From Diphasiastrum complanatum (taxonomy: Eukaryota > Streptophyta > Lycopodiopsida > Lycopodiales > Lycopodiaceae), in NCBI GenBank assembly GCA_029204225.1, contig CM055113.1:16371745-16435744 (forward strand): 64,000 nt of DNA. Reading direction: 5' to 3'. Position numbers and translations under genes: made by a program. Shown in pieces: positions 9,938-21,653 of the stretch (within the stretch, counting starts at the first letter, position 1; the number at the start of each line of letters is the position of its first letter). The notes below the pieces were generated by a model. That model worked only from the letters and a program-made list of their open reading frames with translations, ran no database searches and was not told the origin of the DNA.

Positions 9938-11086
9938 TGTTGGTTGATTCTAACGAATCCCCAAGATACTTGGACAGAGCAACTCAAGAGCACCTCTCAC
10001 CTTAGACCAAGGAGGTCTCTGAGAAGACGAGACTAATGAAGACTGAGAGCCGAGTATGAGAGGCGAGAAATGCTAGTTAGTGATAACAAGCAATAATTGT
10101 GTAACCCTCATGGTGAATTCCGGAAGATGGAATGACCATGTAGGAACTAGTATTTCTAAGCAAATGCAATAAATGCAAGTAGACCTCTCTTAAAGAATGT
10201 AGAGTGAGCCACCTTTTGATGGTGACCTCTAGTGGAGAGCATTATTCCACTTGTAGTTTGTGAAATGTGGAAATTCCACTAGGATGCCACCTAAGTAGCT
10301 CTCTTGCTTATTTAAGAGACTCTCTCTTTGTGAAGAGGAGCTTTTTGTGATTTGTATCCACTCCATGCTGAAATGGGAAGAGCCTTCACGAGTTTGGTGC
10401 AACCATTGAGCTCCTTGATCATGCTTGTTTCTTGAATGATGCATTTATGATCTTGCCCTTCCCTCCTTTTGTGTGTGGTTGTGGACTATAGAGTGGATTA
10501 GATTGTGGATTAGCTTTCTTGTTTTCTTGTGGATTAATGTAGGAGCCAGCATTTAAGTAGACTAAATAGGCTGGATCTGTGGTGTGATTCTTGCATATCT
10601 CTGTACAATCCAGTTCTTGATGTTCTTGGGATGTCCAAGAATCAAAAGGCTGGTTAGTTTCTTGATTCTTGGACTTCTAACATGCTTTAGATTAGTTTCT
10701 TGCTTCTTGTTCTATGGATTTATGCAAGTTCAGTGTAGTGTAGGATCTGCTTTCAATCCGCTTTTAGAGTAAGTAGCAGTAGAAACTACTAAACGCTCAT
10801 TGGTTTGCATGCTGATCTGTGAATGAGCGTTCTTGGCTTGCATCCTATGTAGAATGTAAGTGCGTTCAAGAGTGACGTCTCTGAGTAGTCCTCTGATAGG
10901 CAGAACATAAAATCTATACTACAACGTCTATTTGTTTCCTTCTACTTGGTTTGGCATCTTAAAATCAAGAAACCATCTAACGAAAATGCCTTTGAGCCGG
11001 GTAACAGGCAAGAAACGGTTCTGAAAAAGTGGCCAGAAAGAATCGAAAAAAACAACAGGTCCTCTGGAGCAGGGGATCTGTCAACA
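9938..11086 (+). repeat. gypsy-family LTR in plus orientation
   Basis: It starts TGTTGGTTGATTC and ends GTCAACA, followed by TT and a tRNA-Asp-like primer site at 11089. It is an inverted copy of 11284-12404; the shared block near 10229-10444 and 11911-12126 is highly similar. The outermost 100 bp before 11086 are more diverged than the rest. As a 5' LTR its interior would lie to the right, but only about 185 bp survive. Confidence 0.8.
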
Positions 11087-11088
11087 TT

Positions 11089-11100
11089 TGGCACCGTTGC
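11089..11100 (+). other. primer-binding site, tRNA-Asp-like
   Basis: TGGCACCGTTGC follows the LTR after two bases. It is one base off the TGGCGCCGTTGC site typical of Athila/Tat-type gypsy elements. The bases 11101-11283 continue as element leader with no coding I can recognise and are cut by the opposite LTR. Confidence 0.75.
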
Positions 11101-11283
11101 TACTTGAACCCCAATGCATACTACATCCAACAGCACAGCAACAAAGTCCACACTCAGATTATTGCACACACACTCCAATTCTTTCACCACATCTGAGTTT
11201 CCGCAACTGAACAGAGCCACTTCAATGGCTATCTCCTCGTCCATATCCACAGGTTGTTAGAAGCTCAAATTCGTTGTTCTTGC

Positions 11284-12404
11284 TGTTCACTGTTTCTCTT
11301 TCTACTAGTTCTGCTTGTTTGCTTACAGATCTATTTCTTGCCTGTTACCAGGCTCGTTTGGGCATTACTTGACTGTTCCTTATTTGCTACAATGCCCAGG
11401 CCAGGCAGAAATGGACTGAATAACTCTGTAGTATAGTTTTATTGTCTTGCCTGTCAGAGGACAACTCTCAAGGTCGAACTCTCTTGAATGCACTTACATT
11501 CTACATGAAGATGCAAGCCTATAATGCTCTTTCACAGAATAGAGTATAGCCCAAATGAACGTTCTATAGATTCTACTGCTACTTACTCTAAAAGCGGATT
11601 GAAATCAGATCCTACACTACACTGAACTTGCATAAATCCACAGAACAAGAAGCAAGAAACTAATCTACAGCATGTTAGAAGTCCAAGAATCAAGAAACTA
11701 ACCAGCCTTTTGATTCTTGGACATCCCAAGAACATCAAGAACTAGATTGTACAGAGATATGCAAGAATCACACCACAAATCTAGCCTATTTAGTTTACTT
11801 AAATGCTGGCTCCTACATTAATCCACAAGAAAACAAGAAAGCTAATCCACAATCTAATCCACTCTACAGTCCACAACCACACACAAAAGGAGGGAAGGGC
11901 AAGATCATAAATGCATCATTCAATAAACAAGCATGATCAAGGAGCTCAATGGTTGCACCAAACTCGTGAAGGCTCTTCCCATTTCAGCATGGAGTTGATA
12001 CAAATCACAAAAAGCTTCTCTTCACAAAGAGGGGGTCTATTAAATAAGCAAGAGAGCTCCTTAGGTGGCATCCTAGTGGAATTTTCACATTTCACAAATT
12101 ACAAGTGGAATATTGCTCTCCACTAGAGGTCACCATCAAAAGGTGGCTCACTCTACTTTCTTCAAGAGGGGTCTACTTGCATTTATTGCATTTGCTTAGA
12201 AATACTAGTTCCTACATGGTCATTCCAGCTTTTGAAATTCACCATGAGGCTTACACAGTTATTGCTTGTTATTACTAACTAGCATTTATCGGCTCTCAGT
12301 CTTCATTAGTCTTGTCTTCTCAGAGACCTCCTCGGTCTAAGGTGAGAGGTGCTCTTGAGTTGCTCTGTCCGAATATCTTGGGGATTCGTCAGAATCAGCC
12401 AACA
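11284..12404 (-). repeat. gypsy 3' LTR
   Basis: 1121 bp from TGTTCACTG to GCCAACA. It matches 15229-15971 closely in the shared part and, inverted, 9938-11086. The last bases adjoin the minus-strand purine tract. Confidence 0.85.
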
Positions 12405-12420
12405 TCATCCCACCCCTAAT
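12405..12420 (-). other. polypurine tract
   Basis: Minus strand ATTAGGGGTGGGATGA immediately before the LTR. The following 12421-12545 is shared with 2959-3062 of the sister element; 12545-13354 shows no coding or repeat I can name. Confidence 0.75.
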
Positions 12421-13354
12421 GTGTTGCAGGACCCACTACAACTCATATTGGACGATGTCGCTCCGCTTTGCATTGGCATCTTTGATCGTCACTTGGAAAA
12501 GCATAGATCCTCATTCGCTTACATAAAACCAAGTGTTTATTGTCGCTAGCCTTTATCACAAAAACTGTTTTTCACCAATTGTCGCAATTGGATTAGAATG
12601 ACTTATTGCTATAATGGGTTGACATTCTCAAAATTTGGAGAGCTCTCAACAGCTTCACAACTCTACATGCATGAGTGCTTTCCATGTATCTCTTTCTTTA
12701 GTCACTTGTATCTTCCATTGATGGTTTCATATTTGGTTTCTTGAAAGATTCTATCTTCTAGGAGGTCTGTATCCTCCATTTTCTTCTGGGTGTCTCTGTG
12801 GTTCTTCCCTCAGTTTTGAAGTTCCAGTCTCAAGGAAAACCTTTGATCTGTAGGTTACACAAACTTGATTTATCAGTCTCAAGGGGATGGACTCATCAAC
12901 AAAAATTGGGTGGTAGGAACAAATTTGGATGGACGGTTTAATAATGGTAAGGGAACATAATGAAGGCTTGGTGAAAAGGTGAAGGATGGAGATGCTCTAT
13001 AGAAGACTCTCGTGTAGTAGCTATTCCTCATGCAAAAATCAATCACACAAAATAGGTGGAGGGAAACAAGGAAATAGACAAATGTGGCAGAGATTGAGAA
13101 CTGTATAGCACTTGTCGAACAAAACTTGCATTCATCAACATTGATAAGTCACCTTGATAGTTGTAATATTTCATTTGTGTTGTAGAGTAATGTGACTTAC
13201 TCGCATATGCCCTTGTCAAAACAAGGCAGGGTTGGTGACATGAACATCTATCATCATGGATAACATATGTTGTAAGATATAGCTTGAGATGCAGGTATTA
13301 TTGAGGTACTATGTCCTGAGGACCTCTGTTAACAAGAGATTCAGAATCGAATCT

Positions 13355-14145
13355 CTATTTGGATTTCCGAATTTGAGAAATATTGTGTATGTCTTCTGGC
13401 ATTTTGGAGCTAGTAACTTCCTTGATGGCATCAGACATAGCTAATTTGAGGCTCATATATTCATCATTGGATTTAAGCTCGCATGTAATCCATCTTGGAA
13501 GGCTGACTAAAAACCAGATGATGAGCATCTGTTCGGAGGGTTGATCTTGTACTTGACTTTTGAGGCGTTTGAAATGCTCAATATAGTCTCGTACACATTC
13601 ATCATTTGCCATCTTGATGTTACTTGACAAAAGACTCTCGATCAAGCGAAAGGCTTAAAACGCTTGATAAAGGACTCTTTCAAGATTGACCAGTCTGTCT
13701 TATCTTCACGATCAAGGTTGAAAAACCAATCACGTGCTTTAGTGATCATGGTCATTGAAAACAGTTGGACCATAGCATCAGGAAATGTTTCGCCATATAC
13801 ATCACATGCATTCTCAAAGATTTGCAAAAACCTTTGAGGGTCCGAACTACCGTCAAACTTTGGTAGATCTAGCTTGGGTGTACGTCTCTCATGATGAGCA
13901 TTGTGGGTAGTAGAGACTCCATTAAGGTTGGTTCTGGCCTATGAGGTGTCAGCACCATAAGAATAGGCTCGTGCTCGTGAAGACTCGGCTCTATCAGGTT
14001 CTTGTCCCTCGAATGGGTTTGTGGATGGCTCATGTATTTGGGCCCGCATTTGGTAGAACCTATGATGTCTGATTTGTTTAACTACAGGGGACCTGATCTC
14101 GTATGGATAATCTTCTAGGATGTCAGGATCTGTATGTTGGTCCAT
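13355..14145 (-). pseudogene. gypsy gag (Retrotrans_gag type), broken
   Basis: Three successive minus-strand frames: 14145-13939 (starts MDQHTDPDILEDYPYEIRS; likely N-terminus), 13827-13642 (MVQLFSMTMITKARDWFFNL, then TDWSILKESFIKRF) and 13645-13355 (RDYIEHFKRLKSQVQDQPSE). The Ala-x-x-Trp-Phe and Phe-x-x-x-Phe pattern is the hallmark of the Ty3/gypsy gag domain. At least two frameshifts or stops separate the pieces. No zinc knuckle is seen at the C-terminal end, which stops near a frame break. Confidence 0.8.
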
Positions 14146-14439
14146 TGGGTACTATTGTGTCTTTTTTGTATTGGGTATGTGTTTCTGGTATTTTTGGATT
14201 TTTTTAGGCTTTTTGGTGTTTTTTGGATTTTTTAGGGTGTTGAAGGAAGTGAAGGTGGAGACTCAGTATAAAAAGGGCTTTCTATTGGTATGAGTTTTAT
14301 TTTTTTGTGAAAAAAATTTTGTTTTTTTTTTCAGCCTTTAAGGCTCTGGGGAGATGGTGGTTTGGTCCAAATGGCAATCAGAGGTGTTGATCAAAAGTTA
14401 TGGTCCGGTCGAGCTTTGACCTGGTTGCTTTGGTTGAGA

Positions 14440-14950
14440 TCTTCAACACTTCGGTCGAGATCTGACACAAACCTGTCGGTCAAGATCTGATCGAAAATCC
14501 GTCGGTCAAGATCTAACGCGAACCCGTCGGTCGAGATCTGATCGAAAACGTGTCGTTCAAAATCTGACGCGAACCCGTCGGTCGAGATCTGATGCGAACC
14601 CGTTGGTCGAGATCTGATCGAAAATCCGTCGGTCGAGATCTGACGCAAACCCGTCGATCGAGATCTTAAAAAAAACATCGGTTGAGATTTTTAAAAAAAA
14701 CGACGGTTGAGATTTCAAAAAAAATCGTCGGTTGAGATTTTAGAAAAAAACGTCGGTTGAGATTTCAGAAAAAAAAAAGTCGGTTGAGATTTCAAAAAAA
14801 ACGTCGGTTGAGATCTCAAAAAAAATCGTCGGTTGAGATATGAGCAGAGGGCGTCGGCTGAGATATGAGCGGAGGGCGTCGGCTGAGGGAAGCATCGGCT
14901 GAGATGTGAAGGGAAGCGTCGGCTGAGGGAAGCATCAGCTGAGATATGAA
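14440..14950 (-). repeat. tandem array in the gypsy leader
   Basis: About 20 units of roughly 24-27 bp share the core GTCGGTCGAGAT, in three successive types: one with GATCTGATCGAAAAT-like fill (14450-14680), one with A-runs such as GATTTCAAAAAAA (14680-14830), and one with GATATGAGCGGAGGG-like fill (14830-14950). The array lies between the primer site and gag, so it belongs to the untranslated leader. Several minus-strand frames stay open through it simply because the unit lacks stops. Confidence 0.85.
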
Positions 14951-15214
14951 AGAAATGGAGCATGACAGAGCGGCTGAAGGAGTGTAGTTGATGGGTGTGG
15001 GCTCTGGTATGCAATTGTTGTGGCTTGTTGGTTGGTTTGCAGGTTCAGGTGCAAGCAAGTTGGTTTTCAGACGAATTTGCAAGCAAGTCGTTTTGCCTGC
15101 GGTTATTGTTTTTTGCAAGTCATTTTGTAGGTAGGGTAGTTTGTTTGCAAGGTAGACTGCAGATCAGAACACTGTTACAGCACGTGTGGGTTTATGAGGT
15201 GTGGAGTTCAAGCA

Positions 15215-15226
15215 GCAACGGTGCCA
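15215..15226 (-). other. primer-binding site, tRNA-Asp-like
   Basis: The minus strand reads TGGCACCGTTGC two bases after the LTR end (GTCAACA). It is identical in its 12 bases to the plus-strand site at 11089-11100, and the next eight or so bases are also similar. Confidence 0.8.
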
Positions 15227-15228
15227 AA

Positions 15229-15971
15229 TGTTGACTGTTTCTCTTTCTACTGGTTCTGCTTGTTTGCTTACAGATCTATTTCTTGCCTGTTCTCAGGCTC
15301 GTTTGGGCATTACTTGACTGTTCCTTATTTGTTACAAGGCCCAGGCCAGGCAGAAACGGACTGAATAACTCTGTAGTATAGTTTATTGTCCTGCCTGTCA
15401 GAGGACAGCTCTCAGGGTCGAACTTTCTTGAACGCACTTACATTCTACATGAAGATGCAAGCCTAGAACGCTCTTTCAAAGAACAGAGCACAGCCCAAAT
15501 GAACGTTCAGTAGTTTCTACTGCTACTTACTCTAAAAGTGGATTCAAATCAGATCCTACACTACAATGAACTTGCATAAATCCACAGAACAAGAAGCAAG
15601 AAATTAATCTACAGCATGTTAGAAGTCCAAGAATCAGGAAACTAACCAGCCTTTTGATTTTTAGACATCCCAAGAATGTCAAGAACTGGATTGTGCAAAG
15701 ATATGCAAGAATCACACCACAGATCCAGCCTATTTAGTTTACTTGAATGCTGGCTCCTACATTAATCCACAAGAAAACAAGAAAGCTAATCCACTCTAAA
15801 AAAGCAACAAATCTAATCCACTCTACAGTCCACAACCACACACAAAAGGAGGGAAGGGCAAGATCATAAATGCATCACTCAAGAAACAAGCATGAACAAG
15901 GAGCTCAATGGTTGCACCAAACTTGTGAAGGCTCTTCTCATTTCAGCATGGAGTGGATACAAATCACAAAT
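15229..15971 (-). repeat. gypsy 5' LTR, truncated
   Basis: It begins TGTTGACTG and follows 11284 onward with few differences until ACAAATCACAAA, where similarity stops and copia gag begins. About 380 bp of the LTR, including its promoter-proximal end in element sense, are lost. Confidence 0.8.
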
Positions 15972-16390
15972 ATCACCTAGCTATCGTATGAGTTTGGCAA
16001 GCTTGTAAGCAATTGCATTACTGCATCTTGATCATCTATGACAGATCCAACATCGGTTATTTGCTTCAGCAGATTCTTGAACTGGTTGATGTGATTCTAT
16101 AGGGAATCACCATTTGCCATCTTGAGGGAGTAAAATTTCTTCCTGATATGTAACTTGGAAGCTATATCTCGCACTTCATATAATGTGCTCAAGATGTTCC
16201 AGACTTCTTTGGATGTCTGAGCTTCGGGCACATGGCCAATCTGAGTATCCAGAATTTTGAGGATGATCAGCACAAATGCTTTGCCATCCTTCAGCTTCCA
16301 TCTGGAGATTGCTGCATCATCAGCTTCGGGTATCCCCTCTGCACCTGTAACAACATCATACAACTCCTTAGCCATTAGCACGGTTCTCAT
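15972..16390 (-). pseudogene. copia gag (UBN2-type) remnant
   Basis: The minus frame from 16390 carries AKELYDVVTGAEG, SKEVWNILSTLYEVRDIASK and IRKKFYSLKM, then a TAG at 16097. Beyond it NHINQFKNLLKQITDVGS and AVMQLLTSLPNSYDS continue in the same frame until the break at 15972. One in-frame stop therefore separates two good gag blocks. It is the same family as 170-641 but better preserved. Confidence 0.8.
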
Positions 16391-16644
16391 CTTAAATTTT
16401 CACAGATGGTAATTAGCTCCATCAAGCTTGTCCATGATAGGACTGGCTTTCTCTTGGAATCCATGTGGAGGATTAGTCTAGGTGATAGGAATAACTATCA
16501 GTGACTTGAGTATAAAAATCTGGTGCTAAATTATAGAACAAGAAGACAATTACTCTATCGACTAGTAGAGACTTCTTTCTATGGAAGCTTATCGGGCTAT
16601 AGAAATAGCTCTGAAATAAAACCGCTTAAGTTCCGATATCTTAG

Positions 16645-16656
16645 GCCCTGATACCA
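16645..16656 (-). other. primer-binding site, initiator tRNA-Met variant
   Basis: The minus strand reads TGGTATCAGGGC, one change from the usual site. The LTR should begin at 16657 (TGTCGAAAAATC) and extend rightward. I could not fix its far end; somewhere between 17400 and 17600 is plausible by analogy with the sister copy. Confidence 0.75.
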
Positions 16657-17445
16657 TGTCGAAAAATCAAAGGATCGGGACCTTCAATTCTCTTGGTGCG
16701 TGCACTACTGGTGACTTAGTAAGCGAACACAAGAATATGATAATTTTAAAGCCTTTAATGCACGGTGGTGGCGGAAGTGAAGAGCAGACAGCCAGACAAA
16801 ACAATTACATAGCCAGAAAAAACGTAGAAAAACATTGCAATATTGACACAAATTTGAACGCAGAACCAATCAGAGCTATAATCAAATTAAGTATAACGAA
16901 ATATACAAGTCAAAAATGCAGGTAAGCACAAAACAATAGCGGACGTAACCACATGCTTCACCAAGCTAATCACAATCTGTAAAGGTTATGAATCTATTAT
17001 TGACAATCTATCTGAAAAAAAGAATCAATGCACGAAGACATCTACAATGTCTGTCTCTGAATTACTAATCATGTTCTGTTCTATCTTCTGCTTGTGAATA
17101 CTGAGATGGTATTCACTATATACATAAATTTTTACAGGTGTGCAGATGAAGAAGGTACAAAAGTGGTTGAGCTGTCTGTGGGAGATCGTGGGTGGCTGTT
17201 GTTGTTGTCAAATCTTATTGCATAGTGCATAGAACGAGCATGAGGAGGCCGCGACGTCGGGCTTCGCTAAAATTGACACTGATGTAAATGCAAAATTTGC
17301 GACACCCCGTCCAATGCCTTAGAAAATGATTTGCAAGGTACCTTCGCCTTTCTATAAGGGCACCTTTGGCTATTGTAGGGCACCTTCGGCATTTGTAGGG
17401 TAGTGTTGCATTTTTCACCTGTCATAAACTGCGTGTAAAAATGCA

Positions 17446-17519
17446 GTGTCGCAAAACACTTGCTTGCTCAGGATGGCCCGAAGTGTTGCAAAACACTTGG
17501 TTGCTTAGGATGGCCCGAA
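17446..17519. repeat. 37-bp tandem duplication
   Basis: Two adjacent copies starting GTGTCGCAAAACACTTG and GTGTTGCAAAACACTTG, with three differences. Just upstream, 17360-17400 holds a looser repeat of GGGCACCTTYGGC. The rest of 16657-18480 shows no coding I can defend. Confidence 0.85.
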
Positions 17520-18882
17520 GGTGAAAAGGTGACAGTGTCGGATTTTTAGCGATAGTGTCGGGTTTTTCACCTGTGGAAATTCCCGAGTAAAAAAGCAAAC
17601 TGTAGCGACAAACAGTTCAAATATGCAGACTGTGTGACAACACGAGTAAAAATGCAACAACATGAATGGAGGCAGATTAACATAGGATTTCGGAGAGTAG
17701 AGGAGATAAATCCAACAATGACTGATACTGAAATAAACAAAGCTTCTTTGGAAGCTAGCTCGATGGGTCAAATGACACAAAGGGAAAATTCCTTGAAATA
17801 GTTGTAATTATTTTGTTGAAAAGGATTATTTATTATTTTGAAAATTGCCAACTAAATCTGAAACCAAATAGGAAATTAGTCTTTTCATAAACATAGAATA
17901 AAAAATTACTGTTTGAAAGAACACTGAGCAAGCTTTGTAGAATATTTGAGATCTTTACACAATGTTAGTATTTGTTAAGAAAAGTCAGTTGTTAGAGAGC
18001 CATCTTTTTAATCAAATGTAGGATGGCAAAAGAAGACGTGGCGATTTTCCTCTCAAAATTGTAAGAGATTCGCCTTTCTCCCGAATGATAATGCAATACG
18101 AAAAATGAAATTTGAAGTTGCGATTTGCAAATTGCCATAAAACATTTCAAATACTATACAAAGTTCGCTCAATGTTCTTTCAAACAATGTTTTTTTATTC
18201 GATATTTTTGAAAACAATTGTTACTATACAAGTATAGCATACAAGTTGTTTAGCATGTGAATTGCATGCAGGTATTGCCTATGACAATGGCAAAAAGCAT
18301 AATTGTTAGTATACAAGTATAGTAAATATAGCAAGAGAGTTTTTTTCGCAGTCTTGGTTTCTACAAGAAGTGCAAATTGCAATAATTTTGATAAGATGTT
18401 TTCAATCTTGTCTATCTTGCCTTAGCTTGATGCCTATTCACAGGGTAATCTATAGCAAAAAAAAATTTTGCTAGTACAATACCTAGAGAAGTCTTGTCAT
18501 TGAAGAAAGCCCCATACTATCGTGAGCAGTTGGTAGTTGATCCATATAATCATTTATGCATTGATTTCGACACCAGTTTTGATTTTTTTCAATATAAGCT
18601 TGTACAAATCTTGGGCCATTCCCTATTTCATAATATGTATGTTGTGAGAAGGAAAAAAATTTAGTGGTGCAGTTTACACCGAAACTTGCCATGCATCCTA
18701 GAGACCAATCCCCTAGACTCCACCCAGTAGGGTCTATGGGGTTGAAGGCCATGTGATCATGTTTAGGTGATTGATGCCAAAATGAAGGAGGGTTTGATTG
18801 TGGAGGACCGAGCTGAGGCAAGTTGTGCTGCTTGGGCATGAAACTAAGGATACTAGGTCCTTCTGAATGTTACAAATAGTGT

Positions 18883-19056
18883 CTGAAGAAGTGGAGGTAG
18901 CAGGAAAGGACAATATTGTGGGACATAGAAGAGAACCCGTTACGGTGTGACCTGAACACTGCCCTTCGCATAGCTGTTGCTGGTGGGATTGACGATGAAT
19001 TGAAAGGCATGAGGATGGAGTGCAACAATGTTCCACTACTTCTTCTTTCACATTAA
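18883..19056 (+). other. possible terminal exon, unrecognised
   Basis: After a GTAGCAG acceptor-like site, a plus frame runs as ERTILWDIEENPLRC and DLNTALRIAVAGGIDDELK and ends with TAA at about 19054-19056. The composition is protein-like, but the opposite strand also has overlapping open frames (18483-18839 and 18734-19069), so the strand is not certain. No family recognised. Confidence 0.25.
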
Positions 19057-19436
19057 CTAAATCATTCATTCATTCAATACTACATATTATCAACTCGTCC
19101 AACCTCGTTTGAAAAAAACATGGGCTGATCCCAAGTTTATTTAAGGGAGTCAATCCAAACCCATGAGACACAGCCGCCTTTGAAGACTTGCAATTACTTA
19201 GCAGAATCAAAGAGATAACTCATAATCACATTCAGAGATTTTCTGTTGCATAGTCTGTATATTAATTCAATGGAAGTGCCAGATCGGCTGCATAAGCGAT
19301 GATGGAACAGACATTCAAAACTGAAGGAGTCTGAAACAAAAGGACAGCTTGATAACAAAAGGACTAAGCTGATTGATTCTAGGCGAAGAAGCTACTCGCT
19401 GTGATCTCTACTATATAACATGTACTTTTATATAGC

Positions 19437-19700
19437 TTATATATCCGAGCTCTCATTTTCATGCACTGACTCTTTCTTTGCTTCGCATGACTTCTTGGTA
19501 CAATCATCCTTGGGCGCGCGTGTGATACCAAGATAGTCCTTCTTCAGATCGTCTACGTCAGCAGCCCTTTCAGCCGATTGTTACTGGCCGTTGGGCTCCC
19601 AGGAAGTTGGGCCATTGGTGTCCCTTTTCACACAGAGCTTCGGCGATTCTGAATTCACCTTAACAGCCTTGCCAAGCATGAGCGTTGTGGTTCCCCAATC
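19437..19700 (-). pseudogene. coding-like minus-strand stretch with one internal stop
   Basis: A minus frame carries GKAVKVNSESPKLCVKRD and SWEPNGQ, then TAA at 19581-19583, then continues in the same phase as ADVDDLKKDYLGITRAPKDD and ends at 19437. Charged, varied composition on both sides of the stop suggests a decayed exon. An acceptor-like CTGTATAG precedes IDWGTTTL at about 19700. I do not recognise the protein. Confidence 0.35.
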
Positions 19701-19708
19701 TATACAGC

Positions 19709-19818
19709 ACATGTAGCTGAACAGACATAGAGCTTTGAAATATGCACCGTAGAAGTTTTTCACACATGTGGTTGAACAAACCTAGAGCTTTGATCTATGC
19801 ACAGTAGAATTTTTTCGC
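19709..19818. repeat. 55-bp tandem duplication
   Basis: Copies at 19709-19763 and 19764-19818, each starting ACATGTRGYTGAACA and including AGAGCTTTGA, with roughly a dozen differences. Confidence 0.8.
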
Positions 19819-20288
19819 AAACACAGACATTGAAATCTACCTCTCCAAACGTCGAATTCTGAATCAAACACCAAATTGCAACTACAATTCTGAAGCTTAC
19901 GGGATCAACGGAAGACTAAAGCCTTATAAGAGAGCAATTGAGCTATAAGGGCAGGTGAAAGAGCACAAGAGGAAAGAAGAAAAAAAGGCGTTATTGGGCT
20001 CTCATGATAGTTTAGCAGGTCGTTGCTCTCAACAGCCTAGTCGGGCATGCCACATCTGGAGCCAAGAAGGCAATTGTGCAAGCTGGGATCAAGCTCCAAT
20101 TCTGAGCCATGGCCGAAAGATCGAGGCACCGACGGTCCTTGCTTTGAGCTCATGATCCACAAGCACTTGTGCTGCATGACTGCCTTACTAGATAAAAATT
20201 CCCCTTGCATACACCCTTTGCTATCAGCAGCCTATTCTAAGATTGTCTCATCAAATTGAGTCGGTTTCCTTTGATCCAGAACCGCTAC

Positions 20289-20549
20289 TTATAACACCTG
20301 GCAGATTGGGTGTTTTCGGATCAAACGCTGATCTAATCTTTTTGTGGTGGAATTATTTTTGTCGTTCCCTTCAGCGAGGCTGAATTGCACTGACTTTTTC
20401 ACGGATTTGTTTTCTTGGTTGATCTTTGAAGGCTTGAAAATTTTAGTTAGAAAACCCAAAAGGCTTTCATCTTCTAAAGTGGAGCCTCCAGTCTTAAAAG
20501 AGCCAAATCCTTTGTATTTTATGCTCTCAAATTTCATTTGTAATAGCAA
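20289..20549 (-). CDS. unrecognised Lys/Ser-rich coding-like ORF or exon
   Basis: 86 codons on the minus strand, with the blocks SIKYKGFGSFKTGGSTLEDE, SLLGFLTKIFKPSKIN and SVQFSLAEGNDK, and a basic end (RLDQRLIRKHPICQ). The end overlaps a donor-like CAG/GTGTTA, so this could be an exon rather than a complete gene. No domain recognised; no neighbour supports a function. An open frame of this size can occur by chance, hence the low confidence. Confidence 0.25.
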   Translation of the reverse strand: MLLQMKFESIKYKGFGSFKTGGSTLEDESLLGFLTKIFKPSKINQENKSVKKSVQFSLAEGNDKNNSTTKRLDQRLIRKHPICQVL

Positions 20550-20551
20550 GA

Positions 20552-20629
20552 GTTGAGTTCCCTCCTTCCTTGTGAATGCTTGAGAGAGGTTGAGTTCCCT
20601 CCTTGTGTTTATGTGAATGCTTGAGAGAG
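20552..20629. repeat. imperfect tandem duplication (37/41 bp)
   Basis: GTTGAGTTCCCTCCTT ... GTGAATGCTTGAGAGAG occurs twice in a row, the second copy with a short extra piece. It merges into a short GA-rich tract at about 20620-20645. 20650-21650 shows nothing else I can identify. Confidence 0.75.
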
Positions 20630-21653
20630 AGAAAGAGAGAGAGTTGTGAGGTGAGTGTTTAAGCTTTATGGTTGATGCTTACTTTTATATTATGCATGCT
20701 TGATGCCTAGATCATTAGAAATGCTTAGTATCCTCTCTTGTTTGTAAATTTGATATAGAAGTTGAAGAGCCAAGCCATGGATTTGTACCGCTTAGGAAGA
20801 ACGGCTTCAAGGCTCTTTAAAATGTGGTCTCTCTCACTCTCCTCTTCTCTTGGCTAACATCACCAAGGGCTTCAGGCTGCCGCAAGTAAGATTTTCCTTT
20901 TGTTTAAGTCTTGGAACCCAAAGGGGCCAAGAGCTATGAAGGGTATGGTGCCCACAAATAGCCAAGGAGTAGGATTAGATTTACTTTAGAGCTTCATTTG
21001 CATTTTCTAGGATCCATTGATAGTTTTAATCCTCCGAATGAGTGAGACAGCTTGACAAACTACCGCTTTGCCATTCATAGAGGCATATTTTACTTTTAGA
21101 TCACATCTTTCCCGTAGGATCGATTCTCGACCTCCTTATACTACAACGGAGTAGATCCCTCCTTTTACTTGCCCATTGCACTCTAACATGATAGATGAAG
21201 TCTGTAGGATAGGTGGCAAAAATACGAGTGACAAAAACAAGAAAAAATGTTGCAAAATGATGTTATGGATCAAATACCTTTGGGTTGCAAACATTTTAAA
21301 TTTAAAAACCAATGCCTTACAATTCATTTCACTACATTGATTAACTTAAATTTCATATCACTTTCAAAAGACAAGTCGTGAGTGCACAATTTTGCTACTA
21401 AAAAGAATCAAAACATGGAGAAAATGCATACTGATATTTTTTATGGTGAATATTCATGATTGCTTAATGTATTGAAAACTCTCCAAAGTTTACAACCTTT
21501 GCTAGAATTTAAGTAGTGCAAACATCGTAGTATACGAACTATACATTTGAAGTAGTAGAACTGGATGTTAGAATCTCAAACTCAATGATGAAGCTGCCTT
21601 GTGATAAAAATAGAAGACTGATCAATTTCTAGAACATAGGTGCTCCTACTTGG

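Larger units (their letters stand above)
11284..15971 (-). mobile_element. gag-only gypsy element (Athila/Tat-like priming), minus strand
   Basis: On the minus strand: truncated 5' LTR (15229-15971), tRNA-Asp-like primer site (15215-15226), a 1.1-kb leader with a tandem array, gag (14145-13355), about 0.9 kb without coding, polypurine tract (12405-12420) and 3' LTR (11284-12404). No protease, RT or integrase is visible, so the copy is non-autonomous. Its 5' LTR is cut at about 15971 by a copia fragment. Confidence 0.8.

Noticed and set aside
10229-10444. Conserved 71-residue frames at 10229-10444 (minus) and 11911-12126 (plus)
   Set aside because: They lie inside the inverted gypsy LTRs; the similarity is due to LTR homology, and nothing suggests a protein.
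14391-15118. Repetitive minus-strand frames of 95-100 residues
   Set aside because: They arise from the tandem array, whose unit lacks stops; the array is in the leader before gag.
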